Shown here: piece by piece, positions 35,613 to 43,655 of the stretch
How the letters are laid out: the number at the start of each line of letters is the position of its first letter
Numbering within the stretch: position 1 is the stretch's first letter
Source of the DNA: Candidatus Bathyarchaeia archaeon
Lineage (GTDB): Archaea > Thermoproteota > Bathyarchaeia > Bathyarchaeales > Bathycorpusculaceae
Assembly (NCBI GenBank): GCA_038873195.1
Contig: JAVZEV010000002.1
Span: 112,572-176,571 of the forward strand
Direction of reading: 5' to 3'
DNA: 64,000 nucleotides
Made by a program: the position numbers and the translations under genes
Notes under the pieces: model-generated
The model's input: the letters and a program-made list of their open reading frames with translations, nothing else
Database searches by the model: none
Told to the model about the DNA's origin: nothing

Positions 35613-35652
35613 AGAGTATTTAGAAGGGAGGGGTCTATCACCAAAAAGCACA

Positions 35653-36306
35653 CTAAACCATCTTCAACTGCTTCAAACCTTTCATAATTTCTTCAACAGC
35701 CACGTCAGGCGGCAAATCAATCTTCTCACATTTAAACTCCACAAAAGGAACCTTCTTTTCCCTATAATACTGCAGAATAGGCTGAGTTTGTCGCTCGTAA
35801 ACATCAATCCTATTCTTAATCACATCCGGCGTGTCATCTGGACGCTGATAAAGTGGTCCACCACATTTGTCGCATACCATGTCCTTTTTTGGTTTTAAAT
35901 AGCGCAAGTTGTAGACTTCACCGCAGTTCTTGCAAATTCTCCGCGTAGACAAGCGCTCAATAATTATCCAGTCTGGCACAGTCAATTGAATAACAACATC
36001 TATCTTCACAATCTTATCCAACGCTTTCGCTTGCTCAATCGTGCGTGGATAGCCATCCAAAATGAAACCTTTCGCTGACTGCGCCTTTGCTAAGCGATTT
36101 TTCAAAACTTCAATTACGACATCATCTGGAACCAGCAAGCCCTTCTCAACGTATCCCTTCACCTTCCTTCCCAAGGAAGTATTTTCCTTCATTATTTCCC
36201 GAAAAATGTCGCCCATAGCAATCACGTCAACACCCAGCTTAGTTTGTAACCGCGAAGCATATGTTCCCTTACCAGAACCTGGCGCACCGAAAATCAACGC
36301 CTTCAA
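35653..36306 (-). CDS. adk: Adenylate kinase, zinc-lid form
   Basis: Converts AMP and ATP to two ADP. 217 residues. P-loop GAPGSGKGTYASRL at the N-terminus, AMP-binding DGYPRTIEQAKAL, and a lid with CKNCGEVYNLRY and CDKCGGPLYQRPDD, a four-cysteine zinc site. This is the long bacterial-type form rather than the trimeric short archaeal AdkA. Convergent with archease. Confidence 0.95.
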   Translation of the reverse strand: MKALIFGAPGSGKGTYASRLQTKLGVDVIAMGDIFREIMKENTSLGRKVKGYVEKGLLVPDDVVIEVLKNRLAKAQSAKGFILDGYPRTIEQAKALDKIVKIDVVIQLTVPDWIIIERLSTRRICKNCGEVYNLRYLKPKKDMVCDKCGGPLYQRPDDTPDVIKNRIDVYERQTQPILQYYREKKVPFVEFKCEKIDLPPDVAVEEIMKGLKQLKMV

Positions 36307-36377
36307 TCTTATTACTCTCCCTTACTTGTTCAGCGTCTGTTATTATCATTAATAATTAAGTATTACTGTAGACCATC

Positions 36378-36848
36378 CTAACGAATTAAGAAAGTTATCT
36401 CCTTCACAAGAGTTTCTGGAACAAAAATTCTACCCTTTCGCCTATTCATTCTAACAAAACCAAGTTTAGCAAGCGCCTGCAAATCCTGATAAACATTCTT
36501 CACGTCTCTCCTTATTTTCTGAGCCAAATCATTTATCGACTCAGCCCTTAAAGCGGCAATCTGAAACAACAACTCTATTCTTTTAGGCGTTAACAAAGCA
36601 ACTTGTTGCGGCTTAAAGTCTCTAATTTCTTCAATTGTATAGTCAAGGGTTCCTTCTTCAATGTAACCCTTATAACTGTCAACAAGTTCAGCCCATTCAA
36701 AATAAGCCTTTGCAGACTTAGTGTCCAACTTATGTTTAAGGAAAAGCTCCTCAAACTTTTCAAACTGCATGCCAAACTCTTTCTCAAACCGCCTTATTCG
36801 CCCTTCAACTTCTTCCGGTGTTAAATCACGGATGATTCTGAGAAGCAT
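36378..36848 (-). CDS. Winged-helix transcriptional regulator
   Basis: 156 residues. An N-terminal helical region (EEVEGRIRRFEKEFGMQFEKF) precedes a winged helix in the C-terminal half: ELLFQIAALRAESINDLAQK, IRRDVKNVYQDLQALAKLGF and a basic wing MNRRKGRIFVPE. Similar to small archaeal MarR/HVO_A0114-like regulators. Divergent from the MBL hydrolase gene, with about 110 bases between them; the target is unknown. Confidence 0.75.
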   Translation of the reverse strand: MLLRIIRDLTPEEVEGRIRRFEKEFGMQFEKFEELFLKHKLDTKSAKAYFEWAELVDSYKGYIEEGTLDYTIEEIRDFKPQQVALLTPKRIELLFQIAALRAESINDLAQKIRRDVKNVYQDLQALAKLGFVRMNRRKGRIFVPETLVKEITFLIR

Positions 36849-36960
36849 AAGCGTTCACAATTAAGGAATGCGCTATTCTGTTTAAATGTTCTTAATGAAA
36901 ACGTTTAAAGCAGTAACTGGAAACTTTAAGATTCTACCAAAGCCAATGGAATGACGCAAA

Positions 36961-37881
36961 ATGCACGTAAGCAAACTTGAAGAACACCTTCACCTCATCG
37001 ATGTCGAAACCGGTGGAATCGAAAATTTCGTTGCAAGCTACGTCTTAAAAGGAGAACAAGTAGTAATAGTTGAGTCGGGTCCAATTTTTTCTGTTCCTAA
37101 TTTACTTTCTGGACTGAAACAATTAAACATAAAACCCGAACAAGTAGCGTATGTAGCAGTTTCGCACATTCACCTTGACCATGGTGGAGGAGCAGGAGCA
37201 CTGTTAAAGCATCTGCCTAAAGCAAAAGTTGTCGTTCATCCAAGAGGCGCACCACACTTAGTGAACCCGGAAAAACTTTGGCAACAATCAAAGCAAGTTC
37301 TCGGAAACATAACTGAAATTTATGGGCCGCCAGAACCTGTTCCAGAAGAGAGAATCATCGCAGCAAATGATGGCATAATTCTCGACGTTGGAGACAATGT
37401 TAAATTAAAAGTCATAGAAACCTTAGGGCATGCATCACATCATTTAAGCTACTATGAACCGTTAACTGAAGGCATTTTTCCCGGAGACGCTGCAGGAATT
37501 TACCTAAACAAGATTGATGTGATTGTGCCAACAACTCCTTCGCCTTTCCGTTTAGACATTGCTTTGGCATCTTTAGATAAACTAATTAATCTAAAGCCTA
37601 AGGTTTTATATTATAGCCATTTTGGCAAGGCAGAAAATGCCATAGAAAAGCTTCAAGCCTACTCGAATCAACTTAAGCTTTGGGCAAGAATCGCGAAGCA
37701 AGGTTTAGAAAACGGAGAAGGTTTGGCGGCTATAAGCAAAAGGATACTTGAAAGTGATGAAGCGATTAGAAAAGCTAAAGATTACATTGAGACACATGCT
37801 GTTTTAAGCGAAACTGTGCTTGGCGAAAGCGTGCAAGGCGTTGTTGATTTTGTGGCAAAGTTTAAGCAAATTCCAGAATGA
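36961..37881 (+). CDS. Metallo-beta-lactamase fold hydrolase
   Basis: 306 residues. The dinuclear zinc motif is VSHIHLDHGGGAGALL (residues about 70-85), followed by His in GHASHHLSYYE, the bridging Asp in FPGDAAGIYL and a late His in LYYSHFGKAEN. About 100 helical residues follow the MBL domain, similar to thiolesterase- or glyoxalase II-like members. The substrate is unknown. It ends 68 bases before rtcB and may be cotranscribed with it. Confidence 0.88.
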   Translation: MHVSKLEEHLHLIDVETGGIENFVASYVLKGEQVVIVESGPIFSVPNLLSGLKQLNIKPEQVAYVAVSHIHLDHGGGAGALLKHLPKAKVVVHPRGAPHLVNPEKLWQQSKQVLGNITEIYGPPEPVPEERIIAANDGIILDVGDNVKLKVIETLGHASHHLSYYEPLTEGIFPGDAAGIYLNKIDVIVPTTPSPFRLDIALASLDKLINLKPKVLYYSHFGKAENAIEKLQAYSNQLKLWARIAKQGLENGEGLAAISKRILESDEAIRKAKDYIETHAVLSETVLGESVQGVVDFVAKFKQIPE

Positions 37882-37949
37882 TTTTGTTTTGGTGTAAACG
37901 CCAAAATCACTTATATTGCCCAAACCGCTTTTGTCTATTAGGTGAAAAC

Positions 37950-39428
37950 ATGGAAGAAGGAGAAGGTCGTGCTCCTTCAGAAAAAGTTCCACTCGAAAAA
38001 CTAGACAATTACATGTGGCGAATCCCAAAATACAAGCCAGGCATGCGCGTTCCAGGCGTTGTTTTCGCAGACAAAAACTTACTTGAGAAGATGCAAACAG
38101 ACCGCACACTCGAACAATGCGCAAACGTTGCACACTTACCGGGCATTTACAAGTATTCCATAACTTTACCAGACGGTCATGAAGGCTACGGTTTCCCAAT
38201 AGGCGGTGTCGCCGCAACAGACTATGATGAAGGAGTCATCAGTCCAGGTGGTGTAGGCTACGACATAAACTGTGGAGTGCGTTTGTTAACCACAAATCTC
38301 TCAGAAGAGGACATAAGACCAAAACTTGCTGACCTGTCAAACACAATCTTTGAGAATGTGCCTTGCGGACTTGGAAGCCGCAGAAAAGACCTCAAAGTAA
38401 CAGCACATGATTTAGATAGGCTTGTTGTTGAAGGTGTTCAATGGGTTATTGACCAAGGTTTAGGTTGGCATGAAGATGCTGAGCACTGTGAAGAGCGAGG
38501 GTGCATGAAAAACGCAAATCCAGACAAAGTTTCAACAACAGCTAAAAACAGAGGACTAACGCAAATCGGCACGTTAGGCTCAGGAAACCACTTCCTCGAA
38601 ATCCAGAAAATCGACAAAATCTACGATTCCACAATAGCCAAAACCTTTGGAATCACACATGAAGGTCAAGTAACAGCCATGATCCACTGTGGTTCTAGAG
38701 GTTTTGGCCATCAAATATGTTCAGACTATCTGCGAGTTATGGAAAGAGCCGTGCACAAATACAAGATTGCTCTGCCTGACAGAGAGCTTGCTTGTGCACC
38801 GGGAAACAGCAACGAAGCCGAAGATTATTATCAAGCAATGGCTTGCGCCGTGAACTATGCGTTTGCTAATCGTCAAGCAATAATGCATTGGGTTAGACAG
38901 AGTTTCCAGCAAGTCTTCAAGCAGGACCCGGAAAAGTTTGGGCTAAAACTTGTTTATGACGTAGCCCACAACATTGCAAAAATAGAAAACCATAGGGTTA
39001 ATGGCGACCAAAAGAAAGTTTGGGTTCACAGAAAAGGCGCAACCAGAGCTTTTCCACCTATGCATCCAGAAATTCCGCCAGATTACCGTTCTGCTGGGCA
39101 ACCTGTGCTTATTCCTGGTAGCATGGGGACAAGTTCTTGGCTTTTAGTAGGCACAGAAAAAGCTATGCAGCTAAGTTTCGGTTCCACAGCGCATGGTGCT
39201 GGAAGAATGCTAAGTCGGAATGCTGCCAAGCGACGATTCTGGGGTGGCGACATCAAGAAGGCTTTGGAACAACGTGGAATCTATGTTAGAGCTGCAAGTT
39301 CGGTGGTTTTGGCTGAAGAAGCAGACCCAGCTTACAAGAATGTGGATGTAGTTGCCGATGTCAGCGACAAAGTTGGAATTGCAACGAAAGTCGCGCGGAT
39401 TGTTCCTTTGGCAGTTGTGAAGGGCTAA
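37950..39428 (+). CDS. rtcB: RNA-splicing ligase RtcB
   Basis: Joins 2',3'-cyclic-phosphate and 5'-OH RNA ends using GTP and Mn2+, notably in tRNA splicing. About 492 residues from MEEGEGRAPSEKVPLEKLDN. Metal and catalytic motifs are SPGGVGYDINCGVRLL, LGSGNHFLEIQ, IHCGSRGFGHQ, YDVAHNIAKIE, VHRKGATRAFPP, IPGSMGTSSWLL and STAHGAGRMLSR (guanylylated His region). Intein-free. GGTGA precedes the chosen ATG; the frame remains open further upstream. Confidence 0.97.
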   Translation: MEEGEGRAPSEKVPLEKLDNYMWRIPKYKPGMRVPGVVFADKNLLEKMQTDRTLEQCANVAHLPGIYKYSITLPDGHEGYGFPIGGVAATDYDEGVISPGGVGYDINCGVRLLTTNLSEEDIRPKLADLSNTIFENVPCGLGSRRKDLKVTAHDLDRLVVEGVQWVIDQGLGWHEDAEHCEERGCMKNANPDKVSTTAKNRGLTQIGTLGSGNHFLEIQKIDKIYDSTIAKTFGITHEGQVTAMIHCGSRGFGHQICSDYLRVMERAVHKYKIALPDRELACAPGNSNEAEDYYQAMACAVNYAFANRQAIMHWVRQSFQQVFKQDPEKFGLKLVYDVAHNIAKIENHRVNGDQKKVWVHRKGATRAFPPMHPEIPPDYRSAGQPVLIPGSMGTSSWLLVGTEKAMQLSFGSTAHGAGRMLSRNAAKRRFWGGDIKKALEQRGIYVRAASSVVLAEEADPAYKNVDVVADVSDKVGIATKVARIVPLAVVKG

Positions 39429-39435
39429 AGTGCGT

Positions 39436-39807
39436 TTAAGTAATTTTCTCTTTTCTTTTGATTTGTTGTTCTTCTCGTGCATGCGCCTTGTGCAGTTCCT
39501 TCATATACCATGCTCTTTCTTTTGCATAATGGATGCTTAAGGCTATTCCCAAGGATAAGAGGACAATACCAAGAGCTGTTAGGGCTATTCCTAGAAGGCT
39601 GTATGGATGCTGTGTTATATGATATGGGAAAATTAGGAACCATTCTGGGTTTTCTGCAGTTATCACAGTTTCGAGTAAGCCTCCTACGAAAAATACTGAG
39701 CCCATCATGGCTAGTAAGTATCCAACAGTCTCATTGTGTCTTGATTCTTCTGCTTTTTCGTGGAGATATTCGCTAAAAAGCATTGGTTTCCACTGTTTGA
39801 GCACCAT
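39436..39807 (-). CDS. Small membrane protein of unknown function, 123 residues
   Basis: Two clear membrane helices (YLLAMMGSVFFVGGLLETV and SLLGIALTALGIVLLSLGIAL) are connected by an aromatic loop. An N-terminal amphipathic segment and a charged C-terminal helix (KELHKAHAREEQQ) flank them. No family is recognised. Convergent with rtcB. Confidence 0.6.
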   Translation of the reverse strand: MVLKQWKPMLFSEYLHEKAEESRHNETVGYLLAMMGSVFFVGGLLETVITAENPEWFLIFPYHITQHPYSLLGIALTALGIVLLSLGIALSIHYAKERAWYMKELHKAHAREEQQIKRKEKIT

Positions 39808-39923
39808 TAGAGCGGTTCTCTATAAGTATTATCGCGGTTTTCGAATAATTTTGGGTCATGCTTATATGAGAAAATTCTATTTTTAATAATGCATAAGCCG
39901 TGTTGCCTCTGTTTGTGGTCTAG

Positions 39924-40586
39924 ATGCCGTTAAAAGATGAATGTGGAATCTGCGGTAGAGTGCTGCCTTACAACTTTCTTAAACGATGCTACCGCTGTGG
40001 AAGGCTTCACTGCAGGGACTGCATGGTGCCGGATATCTCTACAGGTGACACAACGCGAATGTTGTGCCTTAACTGTGCCCGAAGAATTGTTTCTCCAAAA
40101 TCAACCACTAAATATGGCGAGCTTACGCGTTATTTGAGGTTTAGGGGAGACTTCACGGATACTGTTAAGCTTCCTTTTGCAAAAATAGATGGTATAATTG
40201 GCGACAACTTGCCAATGAACGCGTATAAAACTGAAAGTTGGTGGAACAACTCTCCCAACAGTCCACATGCAAAGGCTTGGTTGGATGCTGGCTGGAACGT
40301 GCAAGAAGTAAATTTGAAAGAAGCTTATGCAGTTTTCAAAAAAGTAAAAGAAACACAAACGCGCAGAAAGCGAAAGACTTCATATAGCGAAATTAAAAAG
40401 CCTTTTACGCCAGTTCGCGTTCGCACGCCCCAACGGAAAATTCCGTCGAAAACAAAAGTTTCGAAGCTTTATGCTCGGATTAAGAATTTGGAGCGGCAGA
40501 GAACATCAATGCCTCGATATGTGGGCGGTTTTAAGTCAAAACCGATGCATGAGAAGAAGTTGTATAAGTCAGAAGAGAAACCGTAA
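39924..40586 (+). CDS. Zinc-finger protein with a DUF7662-type domain
   Basis: 220 residues. The N-terminus holds four CxxC pairs (CGIC, CYRC, CRDC, CLNC, residues 8-52), a RING/FYVE-like treble-clef arrangement binding two zincs. A DUF7662-like domain follows at about 62-140: YGELTRYLRFRGD, LPFAKIDGIIGDNLPMNAY, SWWNN and AKAWLDAGWNVQEVNL. The tail is about 80 residues of strongly basic, Pro-rich sequence. The DUF7662 domain has no known role. The basic tail suggests DNA or RNA contact. This fusion is not familiar to me. Confidence 0.7.
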   Translation: MPLKDECGICGRVLPYNFLKRCYRCGRLHCRDCMVPDISTGDTTRMLCLNCARRIVSPKSTTKYGELTRYLRFRGDFTDTVKLPFAKIDGIIGDNLPMNAYKTESWWNNSPNSPHAKAWLDAGWNVQEVNLKEAYAVFKKVKETQTRRKRKTSYSEIKKPFTPVRVRTPQRKIPSKTKVSKLYARIKNLERQRTSMPRYVGGFKSKPMHEKKLYKSEEKP

Positions 40587-40636
40587 TGTACACGTGTATT
40601 CGCTGTTCAGTTTGGCATTTGATGAAACGAGAGAAT

Positions 40637-41056
40637 CTACGATGTGCGGCTTGAGGAAGCCACAGTTAAGTTGTCGTTAACCCATATTGTTACAGTTGTC
40701 CCTGTTAACTCTTTTAGGCGGCTTTCAATGGTTGTCTGAATTTGTGTTCTAAGTTTGTCATCGTATGAAGGGTTTAGCCTTTCTATTTTTTTGGCAAGCT
40801 CAGAGTCGCCAAGAGTTTTTTCAATCCAGTTTTTGAAATCCTTTCTCTGGTGGTGAAATATTATTGTTTCCAGTTTTGCAGATTTTATTTTTTCAAGGAA
40901 ATCGATGAGGTTTCTGGCATTTTCTCCTGTTGGTTTTCCAATGTCTTCGTAGAAATAGAAGGCTTCGTTCTCGCTTACGGTTCTTAGAATTCTTGATGGG
41001 TCTACGTTAATTTTTGATTTTCTGTTTTTTGGAGTTTTCTTCTTTTTTATACTCAT
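40637..41056 (-). CDS. DUF5752-family protein
   Basis: 139 residues with a basic N-terminus (KKKKTPKNRKSK). FYFYEDIGKPTGENARNLID, followed by LETIIFHHQRKDFKNWIEK and LGDSELAKKIERL, matches the DUF5752 family of small helical archaeal proteins of unknown function. The C-terminal 35 residues extend beyond the usual core. Possibly tied to sugar metabolism, because family members often sit near glycogen or trehalose genes; that link is from general knowledge and is not seen here. Confidence 0.75.
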   Translation of the reverse strand: MSIKKKKTPKNRKSKINVDPSRILRTVSENEAFYFYEDIGKPTGENARNLIDFLEKIKSAKLETIIFHHQRKDFKNWIEKTLGDSELAKKIERLNPSYDDKLRTQIQTTIESRLKELTGTTVTIWVNDNLTVASSSRTS

Positions 41057-41187
41057 GGGTAGGTCATAGATTGATGGTTTGGGTTTGAGATAATCTTTGT
41101 GAATTTAGAATCTAAATTGGAAATGCTGATACTGGCTTCTTAAATCAAATATCTAGCAATTGCCTATGCAAAGAATAGGTTTGAAAA

Positions 41188-41307
41188 TTGAAAAGTGAAG
41201 GCGAAGAGACTTCTGAGTCTAAAAGCGCTAATTCCCTAAGCAGCACGTCTAGAAAAGAAAGAAAAAGAGACGCAAGAAAACCGTTATACTTAACTCGATA
41301 TGAATAA
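41188..41307 (+). CDS. Possible small basic protein, 39 residues
   Basis: TTG start, open frame with Ser/Glu-rich first half and a basic second half (SRKERKRDARKPLYLTRYE). AGGT lies about 9 bases upstream. It is the only open feature in the gap 41057-41463, which otherwise contains AT-rich sequence and the promoter of tRNA-Gly. No family is recognised. Confidence 0.25.
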   Translation: MKSEGEETSESKSANSLSSTSRKERKRDARKPLYLTRYE

Positions 41308-41463
41308 ACCTCTGTTCCTCAAAATTCAAACGTTAATTGCTAATTGATGATATTTTAAGCTAAAGCGTTTGCAGACAAACATGCTTTCTGAAACTCCAAA
41401 GCGCTTAAGTTTAATTAAGGTGTTTGTAATTTTCTCTTTACCTGAAACCTTAACGCAGCAAAA

Positions 41464-41542
41464 GCGGTCGTCGTCTAGTCTGGTTTAGGACACAAGCCTT
41501 CCAAGCTTGCGATCCCGGGTTCAAATCCCGGCGACCGCACCA
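41464..41542 (+). tRNA. tRNA-Gly (anticodon TCC), CCA encoded
   Basis: Acceptor strands GCGGTCG and CGACCGC pair fully. The anticodon stem CAAGC/GCTTG encloses loop CTTCCAA with anticodon TCC. The T arm has GGGTTCAAATCCC. Discriminator A plus CCA are encoded. No intron. An AT-rich box (AAGTTTAATTAA, near 41405-41417) about 50 bases upstream is the likely promoter. Confidence 0.97.
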
Positions 41543-41622
41543 ACAATTTTTTGTGCAGTTGGTGTTGGTTGTGCCGTAAGCTATTTTATGTTATTGTGCT
41601 AATCAAGCATTTTGTGGGATTG

Positions 41623-41985
41623 GTGTTGGATGAGCTTGAAGAGTTTAGGCATTATCGTGAACGTATGAATAAGCGCATTTTGTCTGTTGGCAATTTGGGG
41701 ATTAAGCGGTTTTTTGCTTTGGATTCGCGTGTGTATGAGAAGGGTGCTTTGGATGTTAAAACGAAGGAACTGCTTGGCTTAGTAGCTTCAACTGTATTGC
41801 GTTGCAATGATTGTATAGCTTATCATGTTATTCGTTGCGTTCAGGAAGGGGTTTCGGAAGAAGAGTTTTTCGAAGCCTTGAACATCGCGCTTGTTGTTGG
41901 CGGTTCGATTACTATTCCTCATTTGCGTTGTGCAGTAGAAATGTTTGACCAGTGCAAGAAAAAACAGCGCAAAGGTCAGCTGTAA
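41623..41985 (+). CDS. Carboxymuconolactone decarboxylase / AhpD-like protein
   Basis: About 120 residues, helical. KTKELLGLVASTVLRCNDCIAYHVIRC carries the CxxC-x3-H signature of AhpD-like peroxidase-reductase proteins (cysteines about residues 68 and 71), followed by GVSEEEFFEALNIALVVGG. Probably a thiol-based redox protein. The start is uncertain: GTG at 41623, TTG at 41620 or a later ATG at 41665 fit; the longest frame would begin right behind the tRNA. Confidence 0.82.
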   Translation: MLDELEEFRHYRERMNKRILSVGNLGIKRFFALDSRVYEKGALDVKTKELLGLVASTVLRCNDCIAYHVIRCVQEGVSEEEFFEALNIALVVGGSITIPHLRCAVEMFDQCKKKQRKGQL

Positions 41986-42104
41986 AGCTTTGATGTGCGT
42001 GTTGGTCTTTCTGTTTGTCTCTAGCCCTCCCTTATAAATAGGTTGAAACCGCGTTTTACTCGGTGTTTCTATGACAAATTGAATGTTTTATGGATGGTAC
42101 GCCT

Positions 42105-42425
42105 ATGGAAAGGCGGCGGGTCACAGAGGTTCGACGCCCAGAATCCGCCTGGCCCTCAAACCCTACACTCGTACCCGCACCCCCTTGAGCGCTGAACGCC
42201 CAGACTTAGGTTGCTCCCTCCCGGGCCTGGCCAGGTTCGCCTGACAAACGTTGAAGGCGATTTCCCTGCGGAAACCGTTCAACGCCCGCCAGCCCCAAGG
42301 GACGGATAGTCTTCGCTTCGGAAGTGAGGGTTTAGGCAGCCACGGACGCCTCTGCCTCAGCTTTCGGCCCATCCTATAGAGGGTTTATGGTACAGGGGAC
42401 CCCTAGCCCCCCGCCTAAGACCCAC
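42105..42425 (-). ncRNA. Archaeal signal recognition particle (7S) RNA
   Basis: Read on the minus strand, the 5' region (GGCGGGGGGCTAGGGG, then TCCCCTGTACC) forms helices 2-4 and the ends GGCGGG and CCCGCC pair as helix 5. The helix 8 hallmark is at 42209-42240 (CCAGGCCCGGGAGGGAGCAA on the minus strand), matching the SRP54-binding asymmetric loop and GGAG tetraloop region. GC-rich sequence contrasts with the AT-rich flanks. Ends are approximate to about 10 bases. A 69-codon open frame inside it is an artefact of the GC-rich RNA. Confidence 0.95.
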
Positions 42426-42452
42426 CGCCAATCAAACAAACACAACTCAAAC

Positions 42453-42461
42453 AATATAAAA
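42453..42461 (-). promoter_or_regulatory. TATA box of the SRP RNA gene
   Basis: TTTTATATT on the minus strand, about 26 bases before the inferred RNA 5' end near 42425-42431. Spacing and the absence of any coding sequence on this side fit. The remaining gap to 42682 holds only the promoter of the phosphofructokinase gene (AT-rich near 42630-42645); nothing else is seen. Confidence 0.6.
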
Positions 42462-42682
42462 GTTACACAACACAAACCAACAACGATCCACCATCTCTAA
42501 CTCAACTACGAAACCAAAACATATTGGTATCCTCTTTGGATTCAAACAGAGAACTGGAAACCATTACACACAAAAATATTCAACTCAAATTTAGATTCAT
42601 CTTTAACTTCTTCAATCCGTATTTCTGATTAGTTTAACATATATCCGTCTGCTGACATTCTACCAATGTGAAGGAGTGCTCC

Positions 42683-43645
42683 TTGAAAACCATTGGCGTG
42701 GTTACAAGCGGCGGAGACGCACCCGGCATGAACGCCGCCATCCGAGCGGTCACACGCTTAGCCTACGCAAAGGACTTCCAAGTTTTGGGTTTTGAGAAGG
42801 GCTGGGAAGGCTTAATGACAAGCACGTTCAGAGCATTAACGCCACGTTCAGTAGGCGGCATAATGCAGTTAGGCGGCACAATCCTCCTAACTTCAAGGTG
42901 CCCCCACTTCAGAAAGCCAGAAAGCATCAAAAAAGCCGCTGAAACCCTCGCCTCAAACAAAGTAGACGGCTTAATTGTCATCGGCGGCAACGGCTCCTTC
43001 AAAGCAGCAAACGAACTAAGCCAAAAAACAAACACGCTCATCGTAGGCGTCCCAGCAACAATCGACAACGACGTTTACGGCACAGACGAAACCATAGGCT
43101 TCGATACCGCCGTGAACACTGCAGTAGCCGAAATCGACAAAATCCGCGACACCGCCATTTCCCACGAAAGAATCTTCATAGTCGAAGTCATGGGAAGAAC
43201 AAGAGGCTTCCTAGCACTAACCGTGGGAATCACAGTCGGCGCCGAAACAATCCTAGTCCCAGAAGTCAAAACCCCAATAGAAGAAATCTTAAGGAACATT
43301 AAAGAAAACAGCGAAAAAGGAAAAAGGTCTGGCATAATAGTAGCCGCAGAAGGCATCGGCGACACACGCAAAATCGCAAACGAAATCGAAACACGCACAG
43401 GCGCAGAAGTAAGACTCAGCATAATAGGCTACGCACAAAGAGGCGGCTCTCCAACAGCCAGAAGCCGACTACTGGCCAGCCTATTCGCAAACGAAGCAGT
43501 CGAGCTATTGGCAAAAGGACAAGGAAACAGAATAGTTGGACTGCAAAACGGCAAAATAACCAGCATAGAGCTTGAAAAATCATGTCAGACAGAAAAGCCC
43601 TTAGACTTAAGCCTACTCAAAATGGCAAGAACACTGGCAACATAA
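42683..43645 (+). CDS. PfkA-family 6-phosphofructokinase, ATP-type signature with GGNGS variant
   Basis: Phosphorylates fructose-6-phosphate. 320 residues from a TTG with AAGGAG 6 bases upstream; a GTG 15 bases earlier would overlap that site. VTSGGDAPGMNAAIRA is the phosphate loop. The donor motif reads GGNGS at 101-105: Gly104 is the ATP-type residue, but the preceding Asp that usually helps hold Mg is Asn103. The catalytic loop is PATIDND at 124-130, lacking the Lys of pyrophosphate enzymes. VEVMGRTRGFLA is conserved. Convergent with a second PfkA-family gene, 10 bases apart. Confidence 0.88.
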   Translation: MKTIGVVTSGGDAPGMNAAIRAVTRLAYAKDFQVLGFEKGWEGLMTSTFRALTPRSVGGIMQLGGTILLTSRCPHFRKPESIKKAAETLASNKVDGLIVIGGNGSFKAANELSQKTNTLIVGVPATIDNDVYGTDETIGFDTAVNTAVAEIDKIRDTAISHERIFIVEVMGRTRGFLALTVGITVGAETILVPEVKTPIEEILRNIKENSEKGKRSGIIVAAEGIGDTRKIANEIETRTGAEVRLSIIGYAQRGGSPTARSRLLASLFANEAVELLAKGQGNRIVGLQNGKITSIELEKSCQTEKPLDLSLLKMARTLAT

Positions 43646-43655
43646 CACTTTCTTC

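Noticed and set aside
36961..39428. Dedicated RNA-repair operon of MBL hydrolase plus RtcB
   Set aside because: The MBL protein is of the general hydrolase type without RNA-binding or beta-CASP features, so linkage to RtcB is probably positional only.
42163..42372. Open frame of 69 codons on the minus strand
   Set aside because: It lies wholly inside the SRP RNA and is a by-product of that RNA's GC-rich sequence; its composition (Arg/Pro/Gly) is not protein-like.
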